DNA of 64,000 bases from Arthrobacter sp. YD4 (GTDB lineage Bacteria > Actinomycetota > Actinomycetes > Actinomycetales > Micrococcaceae): the NCBI RefSeq assembly GCF_030410515.1, contig NZ_JAUHHD010000001.1:682001-746000 (forward strand), in the 5' to 3' direction. Below the pieces are notes generated by a model. It saw nothing but the letters and a program-made list of their open reading frames with translations. It was not told the DNA's origin and made no database searches. Shown in pieces: positions 7,784 to 15,097 of the stretch. Every line of letters starts with the position of its first letter. Position 1 is the stretch's first letter. The position numbers and the translations under genes are program-made.

Positions 7784-8173
7784 TCATCCGGCGATGTGGA
7801 CGACGGCAACCTCCACCGCACAGCGGCGCGGTTCCAGGCGTGCGCGGACCGCGGCTGCAGCTGCGCGTGCGACGTCGGGGGCGCGGTGTCCGGTGGCCAC
7901 GCCGATGCGGGCCTTGACCGTGACGACGTCGCCGGAGGCGTCCACAGCCACCGGGTTGGGAGCCTCGCCGGTGACCGCGGCGTGGGCGGCGCCGGCAATG
8001 TTCTGCCACACCGGGTGGGCCGGGTACAGCTTCTGGACGCCGTCGACCTGTTCGAGGACCCGGCGCAGTTCGCCTGCCACGGCACTGTCCGGCACGCCGT
8101 TGACAGCAGTGTCCGGTGCGACGGCCGGGGCGTGGTCCGAAGCGCTGGCGCTCGGGCGCAGGGGCTCGGTCAT
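7784..8173 (-). CDS. Asp23/Gls24-related protein, last gene of the stress operon
   Basis: 129 residues, read from ATG at 8173, which overlaps the preceding stop by 4 bp. The N-terminal third is Ala/Pro/Asp-rich. The rest (ELRRVLEQVDGVQKLYPAH, VTVKARIGVATGHRAPDVARAAAAAVRARL) follows the Asp23/Gls24 pattern, in which a strand-helix unit around VxVxVxIxV precedes an amphipathic helix. It is shorter than the lead Gls24 protein of this operon. The role is inferred from context, as a soluble subunit of the envelope-stress assembly. It ends only 14 bp from the convergent kinase gene. Confidence 0.65.
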   Translation of the reverse strand: MTEPLRPSASASDHAPAVAPDTAVNGVPDSAVAGELRRVLEQVDGVQKLYPAHPVWQNIAGAAHAAVTGEAPNPVAVDASGDVVTVKARIGVATGHRAPDVARAAAAAVRARLEPRRCAVEVAVVHIAG

Positions 8174-8781
8174 GGCTTCTCCTCCGGTGTGGTCCGGGTC
8201 CTGTCCGCCGATGGGGGCGGGGCCAGGATGTCGGTAATGGTGACGTCGATCGACGTGATGTTCAATTCGGTTTGCTGTGACAGCGTTTCCGCCAGCTGGC
8301 TGCGGAGCTCGGCCGCCCGTTGTTCCAACGGGTGGCCGTACACCACGGCCAGGTCCACGGAGACGGTCACCGGCGCCCCCGGGGTTCCTACGTCCCCGTG
8401 CAGCCGGCATTTTCCCGCCGCGGTCCCGGGTAACGCATCCGCCACGGAACGGATCACCGCTGAAATGGCGCCTTCCGTCTCGGACAGGATGTCGTCTGCA
8501 TGGCCGCCGCGGACGGGAATGCTCCGCCCGGGCCTGAGTTCCAGCCGCAGGTTGTCCAGGATGGACTGCATCCAGTCGTCGGTACCGGATCCCGCCGCCG
8601 CGATGTCGGCGTCGCGCAGGTCGGTGCCGAGCGCCGAGATGCTGCCCAGCGCCGCCAGTCCCGCCTGGCATTCCGGGCACTGATTGAGGTGTCCGGGGTC
8701 GGCGAACTCGCCGGTATCCAGATACGTGCTGAGTTCGGCCAGGGTATGTCCGCAGTCGAGGGTGTCGTTGGGTGTACTCAT
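8170..8781 (-). CDS. Zinc-binding anti-sigma (ZAS-like) / Gls24 fusion protein
   Basis: 203 residues from ATG at 8781, seven bases after GGAGG; an ATG at 8787 lies too close to that site. The start overlaps the sigma-factor stop by 4 bp. Residues 9-45 hold CGHTLAELSTYLD and H31-x3-C35-x2-C38, the metal-binding signature of ZAS anti-sigma factors, which clamp ECF sigmas. Residues from about 70 on (LRLELRPGRSIPVRGG, VTVSVDLAVVYGHPLEQRAAELRSQLAE, NITSIDVTITDI) match the Asp23/Gls24 fold. So the protein joins a sigma-binding module to an envelope-stress module and is probably the antagonist of the adjacent sigma factor. That function is inference from motif and position. Confidence 0.75.
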   Translation of the reverse strand: MSTPNDTLDCGHTLAELSTYLDTGEFADPGHLNQCPECQAGLAALGSISALGTDLRDADIAAAGSGTDDWMQSILDNLRLELRPGRSIPVRGGHADDILSETEGAISAVIRSVADALPGTAAGKCRLHGDVGTPGAPVTVSVDLAVVYGHPLEQRAAELRSQLAETLSQQTELNITSIDVTITDILAPPPSADRTRTTPEEKP

Positions 8782-9368
8782 CGCCATTCCTCCATTTCGC
8801 GCGCCAGGGTGACCCGCGCCCGTGCCAGCCTGCCGCGGACGCTCGCGGTGCTGATGTTCAGGGTCTGCGCGATGTCCTCGTAGCTTTGGTCGTTGAATTC
8901 CTTGAGCACCCAACAGCGGCGCTGTTCCTCCGGCAGTGCTGCCAGCGCCCGCTTGAGTGCTTCAATCCGCGAGCCGCTGACGGCCGAAGATTCCGGGTCC
9001 GGGCTGGCGGGCCGTCCGGCCATGCCCGCGTCGAGGGTCTCCTCGACCGAGTCGACGTCGGTGTGGAAGCGGCGGCGGCGCAGGTGGTCGATGCTGCGGC
9101 TGCCGGTGATGCGGAGCAGCCAGCCGCGGACCGCCCCGGGTTCCCGCAGGGTATCGATCTGGCGCCAGGCCTGCATCAGCGCTTCCTGCACGACGTCGTC
9201 GGCGTCGGCGAGGGAGCCGGTCAGGCGGCGTGCGGCCGCCCGCATCACGGGCCCGTGACGCCGGGCGAGGGTTTCGAAGGCCGCAGTGTCGCCGTCGGCG
9301 GCGCGGCCGGCAAGCAGCGCATCCGGGACGGCGTCCAGGTGGTGCGGCGCCGGGGGTGAACCAGTCAC
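8778..9368 (-). CDS. ECF-family RNA polymerase sigma factor
   Basis: 196 residues from GTG at 9368. Longer frames would run back into the terminator and csbD, so this start is preferred. Region 2 (about 28-95) includes DADDVVQEALMQAW and DHLRRRR. Region 4 (about 135-190) includes LPEEQRRCWVLKEFNDQSYEDIAQTLNISTASVRGRLARAR, a clear helix-turn-helix for -35 recognition. It is coupled by ATGA to a ZAS/Gls24 fusion, its likely anti-sigma factor. The expected regulon is the Gls24 cluster itself, though I could not identify a convincing ECF promoter upstream of it. Confidence 0.88.
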   Translation of the reverse strand: MTGSPPAPHHLDAVPDALLAGRAADGDTAAFETLARRHGPVMRAAARRLTGSLADADDVVQEALMQAWRQIDTLREPGAVRGWLLRITGSRSIDHLRRRRFHTDVDSVEETLDAGMAGRPASPDPESSAVSGSRIEALKRALAALPEEQRRCWVLKEFNDQSYEDIAQTLNISTASVRGRLARARVTLAREMEEWR

Positions 9369-9415
9369 GTGTCTATCGCTTTCATCGCGGGCCGTAGAGA
9401 GCGGGCCATAAAAGT

Positions 9416-9432
9416 GGGCCGGGCACCGGCCC
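9416..9432 (-). terminator. Hairpin terminator after csbD
   Basis: On the minus strand GGGCCGG-TGC-CCGGCCC is followed by ACTTTTAT. It separates the csbD end from the sigma-factor gene and would split the cluster into two transcripts or attenuate the second part. Confidence 0.5.
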
Positions 9433-9477
9433 GGGTACCCGCAGGGGGGCGGCCCGGGCCGGGTGCGGCCGGTGGAA

Positions 9478-9708
9478 CTAGTTCTTGCTGAAGCCTTCTT
9501 TGATCTTGCGCGCGGCTTCCCGGAGGTTGCCACCGACGTCGGCCGCGGCGTCCTTGATCTTCTCGCCGGCGTCCTGCAGCTGGGCTTTGGCCTGGTCCTG
9601 CTGGCCCTCGCGTTCCAGCTGTTCGTTGCCGGTCAGCTTGCCGGCACCCTCCTTGGCGGCGCCGAGGTGGTTGGTCACGGCGTTGTTGGCCTTGTCATCG
9701 ATCCCCAT
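9478..9708 (-). CDS. CsbD family stress protein
   Basis: 76 residues beginning MGIDDKANNAVTNHLGAAKE, with the family's GAGKLTGNEQLEREGQQDQAKAQLQDAGEKIKDA core. CsbD proteins are small, highly charged, mostly helical and induced by general stress; their molecular function is unknown. AGGAAAGGAACAC lies before the ATG. The gene sits 62 bp after the AmaP-like gene within the Gls24 cluster and just before a hairpin, which suggests it ends the first transcript. Confidence 0.92.
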   Translation of the reverse strand: MGIDDKANNAVTNHLGAAKEGAGKLTGNEQLEREGQQDQAKAQLQDAGEKIKDAAADVGGNLREAARKIKEGFSKN

Positions 9709-9770
9709 GATCGTGTTCCTTTCCTATCGGTCGTGCTCGTGTGAGGGGTGGTGCTCTGTTCCGGTACCGG

Positions 9771-10376
9771 TCAGCGGGCGCGGTCTGCGCCGGCCACCCG
9801 GGACCGTACTCCGGTGGTGATTCGTACCAGGACCGGGACCGGATGCCCGATCAGCGCGTCGATGCCGCGGACCAGTTCCTCGGCGGTGTCCGCGAGTTCC
9901 CGCGGTGAGGCGCCCTTCCGGGCCTCCAGCCGGAGCCGCAGTCCGGTGCCGCGCCGGTTTTCCCAAGCGGAGACGTTGCTGCCGACCACCAGGCGGTTGC
10001 CGTCCAGCGCCTCGCCGACGGCGGTGCCGATGAGACCGGCGTCGATGGTGGTGGCACCCCGGTCGCCGTCGTCGTCGCGGGCCAGCCGGGGAGTCCGGCC
10101 GCCGCCCTGGGAGGCGAGCCAGGCCACGGAAAGCGCGGCTGCGATGAGGAAGACGGCCACCGCGGCCACCGACCACCAGCTCCCGGGCCGTCCCGGCAGG
10201 GGCGCCGAGCCCAGTGCGGCCCGGGCCTGGTCCGCCAGGAAAGTGCCGGTGGCGGTCCAGGCGGCGGCGATGTCCGGGACCAGCCCGGCCGCGGCCGTCA
10301 CGGCGCCGGCGGCCAGCAGGACCAGCCCGGCAAGCGCCAGCAGGATGCGGTTCAGTGCCCTGTTCGTGTTGCTCAC
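9771..10376 (-). CDS. AmaP-like membrane anchor protein of the Gls24 cluster
   Basis: 201 residues from GTG at 10376, overlapping the DUF6286 stop by 4 bp. Two membrane helices (about 9-32 and 66-88) enclose a 33-residue loop. The cytosolic C-terminal half (AGLIGTAVGEALDGNRLVVGSNVSAWE through PVPVLVRITTGVRSRVAG) is a Gls24-like alpha/beta unit. This layout resembles AmaP, which anchors Asp23 to the membrane in Firmicutes. The assignment rests on topology and operon position, not on a strong sequence signature. Confidence 0.7.
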   Translation of the reverse strand: MSNTNRALNRILLALAGLVLLAAGAVTAAAGLVPDIAAAWTATGTFLADQARAALGSAPLPGRPGSWWSVAAVAVFLIAAALSVAWLASQGGGRTPRLARDDDGDRGATTIDAGLIGTAVGEALDGNRLVVGSNVSAWENRRGTGLRLRLEARKGASPRELADTAEELVRGIDALIGHPVPVLVRITTGVRSRVAGADRAR

Positions 10377-10954
10377 TGTCCCAGCACTCCTTCCTTGAGG
10401 ATCCGGACCGAGGGCGCGAGCCGGCGGTCCAGGCGGTAGGCCGCGAGTTCGCCGTCCACCGCCGCGTGGATGGCATCCCGGTCCGCTGGCACACCGGAGG
10501 TGGGGCGGACCTGGACCGTGACCGACCGGGAGGAAACCGTGGAGGTCACCTGGCCGGGAGTGAGCCCGGCGGCCAGCCGTGCCCGCCGGGAGACGGCGGC
10601 CGCGATGACCTCGTCGTCCACCACGACGGCGGTGCGGTCGCTTTCCAGGGCCCGCCGGGAGCGGCGGCCGCCCGCGAGCGCGGTGAGGAGCAGGGCCAGG
10701 CCCAGCAGTGCCACGCCCGCACCGGCCGCGGCCAGCCCGGCCGGGATGGTGGTCTGGGGCAGTCCGGTCAGCCAGCGCCACAGCTGTCCGGGAGCGGCCA
10801 GCAGGGCGGGTTCGCCGAGCAGTCCCAGCACGGTCTCCAGCGCCAGCCAGAGGAAGAGGACGGCCAGCAGGATCGCGGTCACGGCCGAGACTGTCGCTCG
10901 GGAGGAGTGGGTTTCCCGCCGGAGAATCCGCCGGGTTGCCTGGTTCTGGTTCAC
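10373..10954 (-). CDS. DUF6286-type membrane protein of the Gls24 cluster
   Basis: 193 residues from GTG at 10954, overlapping the preceding stop by 4 bp; its own stop overlaps the next start by 4 bp. A basic N-terminus is followed by two membrane segments (about 23-46 and 72-93). The cytosolic part (SDRTAVVVDDEVIAAAVSRR, SVTVQVRPTSGVPADRDAIHAAVDGEL) has the alkaline-shock-type alternating strand and helix. Proteins of this kind are regularly found with Gls24 genes in actinobacteria. It probably forms a membrane scaffold together with the AmaP-like protein. Confidence 0.7.
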   Translation of the reverse strand: MNQNQATRRILRRETHSSRATVSAVTAILLAVLFLWLALETVLGLLGEPALLAAPGQLWRWLTGLPQTTIPAGLAAAGAGVALLGLALLLTALAGGRRSRRALESDRTAVVVDDEVIAAAVSRRARLAAGLTPGQVTSTVSSRSVTVQVRPTSGVPADRDAIHAAVDGELAAYRLDRRLAPSVRILKEGVLGQ

Positions 10955-11292
10955 GCCACTCTCCTTTCCTGGTGCTCGCGTGGGGTCTTGGCGCCGCTCA
11001 GCCGGATGTCCACTCGGCCCAGCTGCATCCCGGTCAGCTGCGGGGCGCGATCAAGGATGGCCTGCCGCGCTGCGCGGGATTGGTCGAAGAGGCTGACCGG
11101 CTGGTCCGACCGGGGGCCGAGCAGCGGCGGCACGGCCAGCTGCACGGTCACCGCGGCGGCCAGCTGGCCGGCGTCGTCGTCCATCTGGGCGGAGACGTTG
11201 CCCCGGGGAACCCCGAAGGCTTCTGCTGTGACCGCTTCGATGGTGTGCCGCAGGGCCGTCCCGGTGATCCGGGTGTGGCCGGTGCGGGTCAT
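10951..11292 (-). CDS. Small Gls24-cluster protein
   Basis: 113 residues from ATG at 11292, overlapping the DUF2273-like stop by 4 bp. The order ITGTALRHTIEAVTAEAFGV, a strand AAAVTVQLAVP, a helix SRAARQAILDRAPQL and a strand GRVDIRL mirrors the Asp23/Gls24 fold. It appears soluble. It is probably a diverged Gls24 paralogue contributing to the same assembly. I know no specific function for it. Confidence 0.6.
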   Translation of the reverse strand: MTRTGHTRITGTALRHTIEAVTAEAFGVPRGNVSAQMDDDAGQLAAAVTVQLAVPPLLGPRSDQPVSLFDQSRAARQAILDRAPQLTGMQLGRVDIRLSGAKTPREHQERRVA

Positions 11293-11480
11293 GACGATGA
11301 GCGCTTGCCGCGCAGGGCGTCCAGCACTCCGGCCAGGTCCAGCCGCCCCTCGGCGCTGCGGCCGAGGATGGCACCGATGCCCATGAACAGGGCGGTCAGG
11401 ACCAGTCCCCAGAAGCCGAACGCCAAGGCGACGACCGCCAGGACGGCGCCGACGGCGACGCCGGCTACCGTCGGGCTCAT
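11289..11480 (-). CDS. Small DUF2273-like membrane protein
   Basis: 63 residues. One long hydrophobic stretch (about 4-42) with Gly and Ala breaks probably forms two short membrane helices, followed by a basic tail ending GKRSSS. Genes of this size and topology (DUF2273) are standard companions of asp23/gls24. Both ends overlap neighbours by 4 bp (ATGA), so it is translated as part of the chain. Confidence 0.7.
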   Translation of the reverse strand: MSPTVAGVAVGAVLAVVALAFGFWGLVLTALFMGIGAILGRSAEGRLDLAGVLDALRGKRSSS

Positions 11481-11950
11481 GCGACCCTCGGCTCGTTGTT
11501 GTCGTCGTCATCCTGGTCATCCGAGGGGACGTGAATGTCGGTGATGGTGATGTTGACCTCGGTGACCTCCATGCCGACCAGGTCCTCGACGGCGTTGTAC
11601 ACGGCGTCGCGGGCGTTATCGGCCACCTGCTGGAGCGGGTAGGGGTACTCGACGACGAGGGTCACGTCGACGGCAACCTGGGTCTGGCCGACCTCGACGC
11701 TGACACCCTGGGTGAGGTCCTTTTGGCCAACCTTTTCGCGCAGGGTGCCGAGGGCCCGGGCCGCGCCGCCGCCGAGGGCGTGGACGCCCTCGATCTCCTG
11801 GATGGCGATGCCGGCGATCTTGGCGACGACGCCGTCGGCCACCGTGGTGTTGCCGCGGCCGTCGTTCTTGGTGTGCTGGTTGGTGGTGGCGACCGCGGTG
11901 GACGTGGTCTTGGCCGGAACGTCTGCGGGGGTGTGCGTCTGGTTGGTCAT
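11477..11950 (-). CDS. Asp23/Gls24 family envelope stress protein, lead gene of the operon
   Basis: 157 residues from ATG at 11950, which has AGGAG eight bases upstream; a longer frame to 11983 lacks such a site. After a Thr-rich N-terminus the Asp23 domain covers about 35-145 (VADGVVAKIAGIAIQEIEGVHAL, VSVEVGQTQVAVDVTLVVEYPYPLQQVADNARDAV, TEVNITITDI). The C-terminus is very acidic (DDQDDDDNNE). Asp23 homologues form membrane-associated filaments and protect the cell envelope at alkaline or cell-wall stress. It heads a run of minus-strand genes joined by 4-bp overlaps. Confidence 0.9.
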   Translation of the reverse strand: MTNQTHTPADVPAKTTSTAVATTNQHTKNDGRGNTTVADGVVAKIAGIAIQEIEGVHALGGGAARALGTLREKVGQKDLTQGVSVEVGQTQVAVDVTLVVEYPYPLQQVADNARDAVYNAVEDLVGMEVTEVNITITDIHVPSDDQDDDDNNEPRVA

Positions 11951-12022
11951 TGCTATCACTCCTGTTCGTTGAGGGAGGCGCACTGATGCGCCGTCACTAG
12001 GAAGACGGGGCGGGCACGGGAA

Positions 12023-12048
12023 AGCTCACGGTCGACTTTGCGTGAGCT
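12023..12048. promoter_or_regulatory. 8-10-8 inverted repeat in the Gls24 / DUF6454 divergent promoter region
   Basis: AGCTCACG and CGTGAGCT are perfect complements separated by 10 bp. They lie between the divergent Gls24 and DUF6454 genes, with no T-run on either side, so an operator is more likely than a terminator. The remaining 230 bp of this gap also hold a GC hairpin near 12077-12092. Confidence 0.45.
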
Positions 12049-12183
12049 GCATCACAGTCTGGTGCGCAGTCAGGAGCGGGCCGGAACCGGCCCCCCGGGC
12101 GTTCATCTTGGCTCCACGCCCGGTTCATTACCTGCGGGTAGCTTGGCCGGGTCAGCCGGAGATCCACCCCTGAGAGGCTCACC

Positions 12184-13209
12184 ATGATCGCGACTCGTAC
12201 CCGAGGCATCCTTACCGCCGCCGCAGCCATCGTCCTGGCCGCATCCGCGATCGGCGGCACCGCCGTCGCCCAGGCCGCGGACGACGACCACCGCGGTGGA
12301 TCGGACCCCGGCTCCCACGCCCAGGACGGCCGTGACAGTGCTCTGGCGGACGCGTTCAACCGGGTGGACCGCGGAACGGCCTGGCAGCAGACCTCCAAGC
12401 TGAAGCTCAACTTCCCGACGTACCACACGGAGGGCATCGCGTTCAGCGGGGACCACATCTTCCTCTCGGCCGTCCAGATCACCGAGCCAACCACCAAGTT
12501 CGCCACCCCGCAGAACGGCTTCGACCGGACCCCCGGCAAGGGCATCGGGCACCTGTTCGTCATGGACAAGGCCGGGAACCTGCAGAAGGACATCACCCTG
12601 GGCGAGGGCGACATGTACCACCCGGGCGGCATCGACTTTGACGGAACCAACGTCTGGGTGCCGGTGGCGCAGTACCGCCCGGACAGCAGCGCGATCATCT
12701 ACCGGGTGGATGCCAAAACCCTGGACGTGCACAAGCAGTTCGAGGTCAAGGACCACTTCGGCGGCATCGTCATGGACAAGCAGACCGGCCATCTGGTGGG
12801 AAACACCTGGGGATCGCGGCGCTTCGCCGAATGGGACCTGCAGGGTAAGCAGCTCGCCACCTGGCAGAACCCGAACTACTTCATCGACTACCAGGACTGC
12901 CAGTACGTCCCGTCCTCCAAGATGCTCTGCGGCGGCATCACCAACCTCCCGCAGACGCCCGCCGCCGGCGGGACAGCCGGAACCTACGAACTCGGCGGGA
13001 TGGCGATGATCGACCTGAAGTCCCACGCCGTGACCCGCGATGTGCCGTTCCAGCAGTGGTCCACCGCCGGCCACGTGGCCACCCGCAACCCGTTCAAAAT
13101 GACCGCCGACGGCGACCACCTGACCCTGAAGGTGGCCCCGGACAACGGCGACGAAGGCAACGGCACCGAAATCCTCACCTACGAAGCAACCATCAAAGCC
13201 GCCAACTAG
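12184..13209 (+). CDS. Secreted DUF6454 family protein
   Basis: 341 residues with a typical Sec signal peptide (about 1-32, cut after AVAQAA). The mature part begins Asp/His-rich (DDDHRGG). Repeated blocks such as YHTEGIAFSGDHIFLSAV, HPGGIDFDGTNVWVPVAQY and GGIVMDKQTGHLVGNTWGSRRFAEWDLQGKQ resemble propeller blades, as in other exported binding or esterase-like proteins. No catalytic function is established for the family. The next gene starts 42 bp downstream and is also exported, so they are probably one transcript. Tentative idea: a phosphate- or lipid-related extracellular pair. Confidence 0.7.
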   Translation: MIATRTRGILTAAAAIVLAASAIGGTAVAQAADDDHRGGSDPGSHAQDGRDSALADAFNRVDRGTAWQQTSKLKLNFPTYHTEGIAFSGDHIFLSAVQITEPTTKFATPQNGFDRTPGKGIGHLFVMDKAGNLQKDITLGEGDMYHPGGIDFDGTNVWVPVAQYRPDSSAIIYRVDAKTLDVHKQFEVKDHFGGIVMDKQTGHLVGNTWGSRRFAEWDLQGKQLATWQNPNYFIDYQDCQYVPSSKMLCGGITNLPQTPAAGGTAGTYELGGMAMIDLKSHAVTRDVPFQQWSTAGHVATRNPFKMTADGDHLTLKVAPDNGDEGNGTEILTYEATIKAAN

Positions 13210-13250
13210 CGGCACCAGCCCCAATGCAGGCCCGAACCGATCGGAAAATC

Positions 13251-14999
13251 ATGATTCCCCCAGCCCACCGCTCCACCCGAAGGCGCATCGCCGCCGCCAC
13301 CGGTGCCACCGCTCTGGCCGCCACGGCCCTCACCGCAGGCCTGGTCGGCGTCGGTGCCGGTCCCGCCTCCGCCGGCGGCGATGACCACCGCAGCACCGCG
13401 ACGCCCATCCAGCACGTCGTCGTGATCTTCCAGGAAAACGTCTCCTTCGACCACTACTTCGCCACCTACCCGAAGGCCGCGAACATCCCCGGCGAGACCC
13501 AGCAGGGTTCGGGCGCCCAGGCGGCCACCTTCACGGCCGCGAAGAACACGCCCAAGAAGATCGACACCCTGGCCTCCGCCGGGCTGCTGGCGCCGAACAA
13601 CCCCAACGCCAAGCAGCCCGAGCGGCTCACCCCGCAGCAGGCCGTCACCTGCGACCAGGACCACAACTACGGTGCCGAGCAGAAGGCCTACAACGGCGGG
13701 CTGATGGATAAGTTCGTCGAATACACCAGCCGGGACGCATGCGGCCCCAACCAGTACGGCCGCAACGGGCTGACCATGGACTACTACGACGGCAACACCG
13801 TCACCGGCATCTGGAACTACGCCCAGAACTACGCCATGAGCGACAACCACTACAGCACCGTCTTCGGCCCCTCCACCCCCGGCGCGCTGAACCTGGTCTC
13901 CGGCCAGACCCACGGCGCCACCGAGTTCACCGCGGACGGCAAGCCCGTGGCCACCCCCGCCGCCGGCAGCTACACCGTCCGCCAGCCCGACGCCAACGGC
14001 GTGGGCACGGTCATCAACGACCCGGACCCGGTCTACGACGACTGCTCCAACAGCAGCCACGCCAAGACCAACAACCTGGCGGGCATGACCGGCAAGAACA
14101 TCGGTGACCTGCTCAGCGCCAAGGGCACCTCCTGGGGCTGGTTCCAGGGCGGCTTCACCCCCAGCACCCCCGCGACGGCCACGGCCCCGGCGTCGTGCCT
14201 GACCAGCCACACCAACGCCGCCGGCGCCTCCGTGGTGGACTACTCCCCGCACCACCAGCCGTTCCAGTACTACAAGTCCACGGCCAACCCGCACCACCTG
14301 GCCCCGGCCTCGGACGCGGAAATCGGCCACGACGGCCAGGCCAACCACCAGTACGACCTGACCGACTTCGGCAAGGTGGTCAACACGGACAACATGCCGG
14401 CCGTCTCCTTCCTGAAGGCGGGCATGTTCCAGGACGGGCACGCCGCCTACTCCGACCCGATCGATGAGCAGAAGTTCGTCACCGCCACGGTCAACCAGAT
14501 CCAGAAGTCCAAGAACTGGGAAAACACCGCCGTCGTCCTGGCCTACGACGATTCGGACGGCTGGTACGACCACGCCGCCGCGAAGGTGAAGAACTCCTCC
14601 AACACCGCCGACGACGCCGCGTGGTGCCAGAACGCCGCGGCCGCCGGTGTCCCGATGGCCGGCGGCTACGCCGATCGCTGCGGCCCCGGCCCGCGCCAGC
14701 CGCTGGTGGTCATCTCCCCGTACGCCAAGAAGAACTTCGTGGACCACACGCAGACGGACCAGGCCTCGATCCTGCGCTTCATCGAGGACAACTGGCACAC
14801 CGGCCAGGTCGGCGACGCCTCCGCGGACGCCGGGGCGGGTTCCCTGAAGGCGATGTTTAACTTCGAGCACAAGCGTCCCGGCACAGTGCTGCTGGATGAG
14901 CAGACCGGGTCCGTGGCCTCCGTCAGCGGCCCGAAGGATGACGGCCAGGACGGGGACGCGCAGGGAGAGACCTCCAAGGGAGAGAACTCAGGCAAGTAG
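13251..14999 (+). CDS. Exported phosphoesterase (phospholipase C / acid phosphatase family)
   Basis: 582 residues from ATG at 13251; an ATG at 13224 is possible. The N-terminus STRRRIAAATG followed by a hydrophobic stretch looks like a twin-arginine signal, cut near PASAGG. The phosphoesterase family signature is seen in HVVVIFQENVSFDHYFATYP, where Glu and Asn are metal or substrate ligands. It continues with MSDNHYSTVFGPSTPGALNL, DDSDGWYDH and GPRQPLVVISPYAKKNFVDH. Members hydrolyse phospholipids or other phosphoesters outside the cell, usually with divalent metals. The C-terminus is a Gly/Asp/Lys-rich tail. A strong terminator follows. Substrate unknown. Confidence 0.85.
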   Translation: MIPPAHRSTRRRIAAATGATALAATALTAGLVGVGAGPASAGGDDHRSTATPIQHVVVIFQENVSFDHYFATYPKAANIPGETQQGSGAQAATFTAAKNTPKKIDTLASAGLLAPNNPNAKQPERLTPQQAVTCDQDHNYGAEQKAYNGGLMDKFVEYTSRDACGPNQYGRNGLTMDYYDGNTVTGIWNYAQNYAMSDNHYSTVFGPSTPGALNLVSGQTHGATEFTADGKPVATPAAGSYTVRQPDANGVGTVINDPDPVYDDCSNSSHAKTNNLAGMTGKNIGDLLSAKGTSWGWFQGGFTPSTPATATAPASCLTSHTNAAGASVVDYSPHHQPFQYYKSTANPHHLAPASDAEIGHDGQANHQYDLTDFGKVVNTDNMPAVSFLKAGMFQDGHAAYSDPIDEQKFVTATVNQIQKSKNWENTAVVLAYDDSDGWYDHAAAKVKNSSNTADDAAWCQNAAAAGVPMAGGYADRCGPGPRQPLVVISPYAKKNFVDHTQTDQASILRFIEDNWHTGQVGDASADAGAGSLKAMFNFEHKRPGTVLLDEQTGSVASVSGPKDDGQDGDAQGETSKGENSGK

Positions 15000-15041
15000 C
15001 CCCTCCTGAGCAGGCCGCCGACTGCCCCGTCCCTGTTGGAA

Positions 15042-15076
15042 GCGCCGCCCGGCTGATGCGGGGCGGCGCTTTCTTT
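15042..15076 (+). terminator. Intrinsic terminator after the phosphoesterase gene
   Basis: GCGCCGCCC and GGGCGGCGC form a 9-bp perfect stem with a 10-base loop, followed by TTTCTTT. Confidence 0.9.
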
Positions 15077-15097
15077 GCCTCCGGATAGGCTGGCCGC

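Noticed and set aside
12077..12110. ECF-type promoter GGAAC...GTTC towards the DUF6454 gene
   Set aside because: The spacing from GGAAC to GTT is only 13 bp by my count, too short for ECF promoters, and GGAACC is part of a GC hairpin.
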